Positions 62,979-64,000 of a stretch of DNA of 64,000 nucleotides are shown one piece after another. The translations under genes were made by a program, and so were the position numbers. Position 1 is the first letter of the stretch; every line of letters starts with the position of its first letter. The notes under the pieces were generated by a model. It did not search any database. It saw nothing but the letters and a program-made list of their open reading frames with translations, and was not told the DNA's origin. This DNA comes from RUG369 sp050949645 (lineage in GTDB: Bacteria; Planctomycetota; Planctomycetia; Pirellulales; Thermoguttaceae), in assembly GCA_050949645.1 (NCBI GenBank), contig JBMNGC010000001.1, positions 1,116,001 through 1,180,000 of the forward strand, given 5' to 3'.

Positions 62979-63071
62979 TTCGCATTCACAATGAATTACG
63001 ATAGTCAGGATATCATCTTAACTGTTGTTACAGGTAAACTGATCAAATCATAAAAGTGGGAGTGACAGATT

Positions 63072-64000
63072 ATGTTTAAATCTCAGGGTTTTATTGATGT
63101 GATCGATAAGATATCGAACGCTGTCGCTGTCGTAAATTATGATACGAACATCCTTTATCACAACGATCGGTTTACTAAAAATTTTAGCTCAGGCGCCAGC
63201 GAAGACTTTGTTGGTTGTTTTTTCTACCAGGCTATTGGTTATCCGAGACTCATCTCGAAGGATTACGCTCCTTTTCACCTTGCCATGGAGAACAATAAGC
63301 AGACAAAAACGACCCTTTTGTACCCCGCAGATTCGCGACTGGCAGGACGACAGTTCAGGATGTCTGTCGAACCTATAGTTCTTGAGCAATCAAATGAAAA
63401 AACGCTGCTTGTCGAGATCTACGAAATTACAGAGTCGTATAAACGCGAGCTACGAATTGAAATGTTGCGGAGTACAGGTCGTGAGCTTTCAGCTATTGTG
63501 AACCAATCGTCGAGCGCTTCTACCGAGGAGACTACCAAAAAACTTAAGGACTTGATTAGCCATCACTTAAGTATGCTCAAATACGGGGTCTTTGAAATCC
63601 GCACCTATGACAAAGAGACCAATTATTTGGTTCCATTTTTGGATCTTGGCATAGCAGACGACGCCCAACGTAGACAACTTAAACGCAACTGTTCGGGCAA
63701 CGGCGTCACCGGCTACGTTGCATATACGCGCCAATCCTACGTCTGCAACGATACCAAAAACGATCCGCTGTATATTCCCGGCGCCATCGACGCCAAGTCG
63801 TCGGTTACGGTTCCTCTCATGTTCGACTCAGAGCTGATTGGAGTCTGCAACGTAGAGAGTCCTGAACCGGACGCCTTTACTGATGAAGACGTCTTATTCG
63901 TCGAGCTATATGCACGCGATCTTGCTTTTGCCATTCATCAGCTCGACTTCGTTAACGAAAAGGATACGTTTGTGCGGCAGGCAAGCAGTTCCTACCTAAG
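63072..64000 (+). CDS. PAS-like plus GAF domain sensor protein, 3' end outside window
   Basis: The frame starts at ATG 63072, with GGGAG upstream, and stays open to the window end (309 codons seen). Residues 1-125 look like a PAS domain (IDKISNAVAVVNYDTNILYHNDRF, given in part; ISKDYAPFH; ITESYKREL). A short coiled stretch follows (RIEMLRSTGRELSAIVNQSS), then a GAF domain at about 155-290 (LISHHLSMLKYGVFEIRTYD, in part; GVTGYVAYTRQSYVCND; SSVTVPLMFDSELIGVCNVES). The order PAS-GAF suggests the rest is a histidine kinase, PP2C phosphatase or GGDEF output, not visible here. The sigma-54 promoter suggests regulated expression. Confidence 0.85.
   Translation, partial: MFKSQGFIDVIDKISNAVAVVNYDTNILYHNDRFTKNFSSGASEDFVGCFFYQAIGYPRLISKDYAPFHLAMENNKQTKTTLLYPADSRLAGRQFRMSVEPIVLEQSNEKTLLVEIYEITESYKRELRIEMLRSTGRELSAIVNQSSSASTEETTKKLKDLISHHLSMLKYGVFEIRTYDKETNYLVPFLDLGIADDAQRRQLKRNCSGNGVTGYVAYTRQSYVCNDTKNDPLYIPGAIDAKSSVTVPLMFDSELIGVCNVESPEPDAFTDEDVLFVELYARDLAFAIHQLDFVNEKDTFVRQASSSYL

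Larger units (their letters stand above)
62317..63071. other. 755-base intergenic region with inverted-repeat element and sigma-54 promoter
   Basis: The longest non-coding stretch in the window. Short open frames (62353-62535, 62687-62935) have no ribosome site and no domain-like content. It holds the nested repeat at 62392-62465 and the sigma-54 promoter at 62963-62978. I see nothing identifiable from about 62470 to 62960. Confidence 0.6.

Noticed and set aside
1..64000. tRNA, rRNA, CRISPR arrays, insertion sequences, prophage or att sites
   Set aside because: No T-loop-like strings in intergenic spaces, no repeated spacers, and no transposase, integrase or phage-like gene was found on either strand.

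Overview
This window looks like chromosomal DNA of a planctomycete (Planctomycetota), possibly a host- or gut-associated or anaerobic member of the Pirellulales-like lineages. The evidence is the gene mix: several Ser/Thr kinases, one with the planctomycete-style linker before the kinase core; an FGE-sulfatase-fold protein; a giant secreted protein beginning with the 'LExLENRxLLSA' N-terminal signature; a secreted beta-helix protein; a tetraheme cytochrome fused to a nucleotidase-like region; and DUF4340 and SGNH secreted proteins. The lineage and habitat calls are inference. I saw no rRNA, tRNA, CRISPR array, insertion sequence or phage gene; the window reads as core chromosome with carbohydrate-related accessory genes.

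Layout. 1-3.7 kb: central carbon genes, namely the 3' end of ATP-dependent PEP carboxykinase, glucuronate isomerase (uxaC) and a malic enzyme. 3.7-11.3 kb, minus strand: a small membrane protein, the dxr-rseP overlapping pair, and a secreted HExxHxxGxxH metalloprotease downstream of a CstA-type transporter. 11.6-15.4 kb, plus strand: DUF4340 protein, lipid kinase and a small Ser/Thr kinase. 15.5-18.2 kb, minus: SGNH hydrolase and a class I aminotransferase. 18.7-27.7 kb, plus: a secreted hemicellulose/pectin-type cluster (GH51 arabinofuranosidase, large GH106-like hydrolase, CE7 acetyl esterase, secreted TIM-barrel isomerase-like protein). 27.8-32.5 kb: thiamine pyrophosphokinase, ROK kinase, PolB-like exonuclease, and EF-P facing its modification enzyme EpmB. 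32.6-39.1 kb, plus: UvrC, secreted glycerophosphodiesterase, RluA-type pseudouridine synthase, and a membrane Ser/Thr kinase directly followed by RNase III. 39.1-52.5 kb: mainly secreted or surface proteins (FGE-like, giant CAP/Calx-beta protein, C69 dipeptidase, Tat metallophosphatase, beta-helix protein), plus riboflavin synthase, an LpoB-like lipoprotein and a TlpA-type thioredoxin. 52.7-57 kb: polytopic glycosyltransferase and formate-THF ligase. 57.2-64 kb: BtaB-like methyltransferase, CsoR/FrmR-family regulator, Tat lipoprotein, AmrS-type radical SAM enzyme, tetraheme cytochrome and a PAS/GAF sensor cut by the window end.

How the genes work together. Glucuronate isomerase and the secreted GH51/GH106/CE7 cluster point to use of decorated xylan or pectin. 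Malic enzyme, PEPCK and CstA would link the products to the C3/C4 node. efp and epmB form a modifier-target pair. The most distinctive regulatory features are a 31-bp near-perfect palindrome at 2317-2347, a 14-bp palindrome inside the promoter of the glycerophosphodiesterase gene, a G/C-tract operator-like site beside a CsoR-family regulator that lacks its usual ligand residues, a nested inverted-repeat element at 62398-62465, and a well-spaced sigma-54 promoter before the PAS/GAF gene. I did not find a clearly new multi-gene system. The best candidate is the regulator / Tat lipoprotein / radical SAM / tetraheme cytochrome group at 58.0-62.3 kb.
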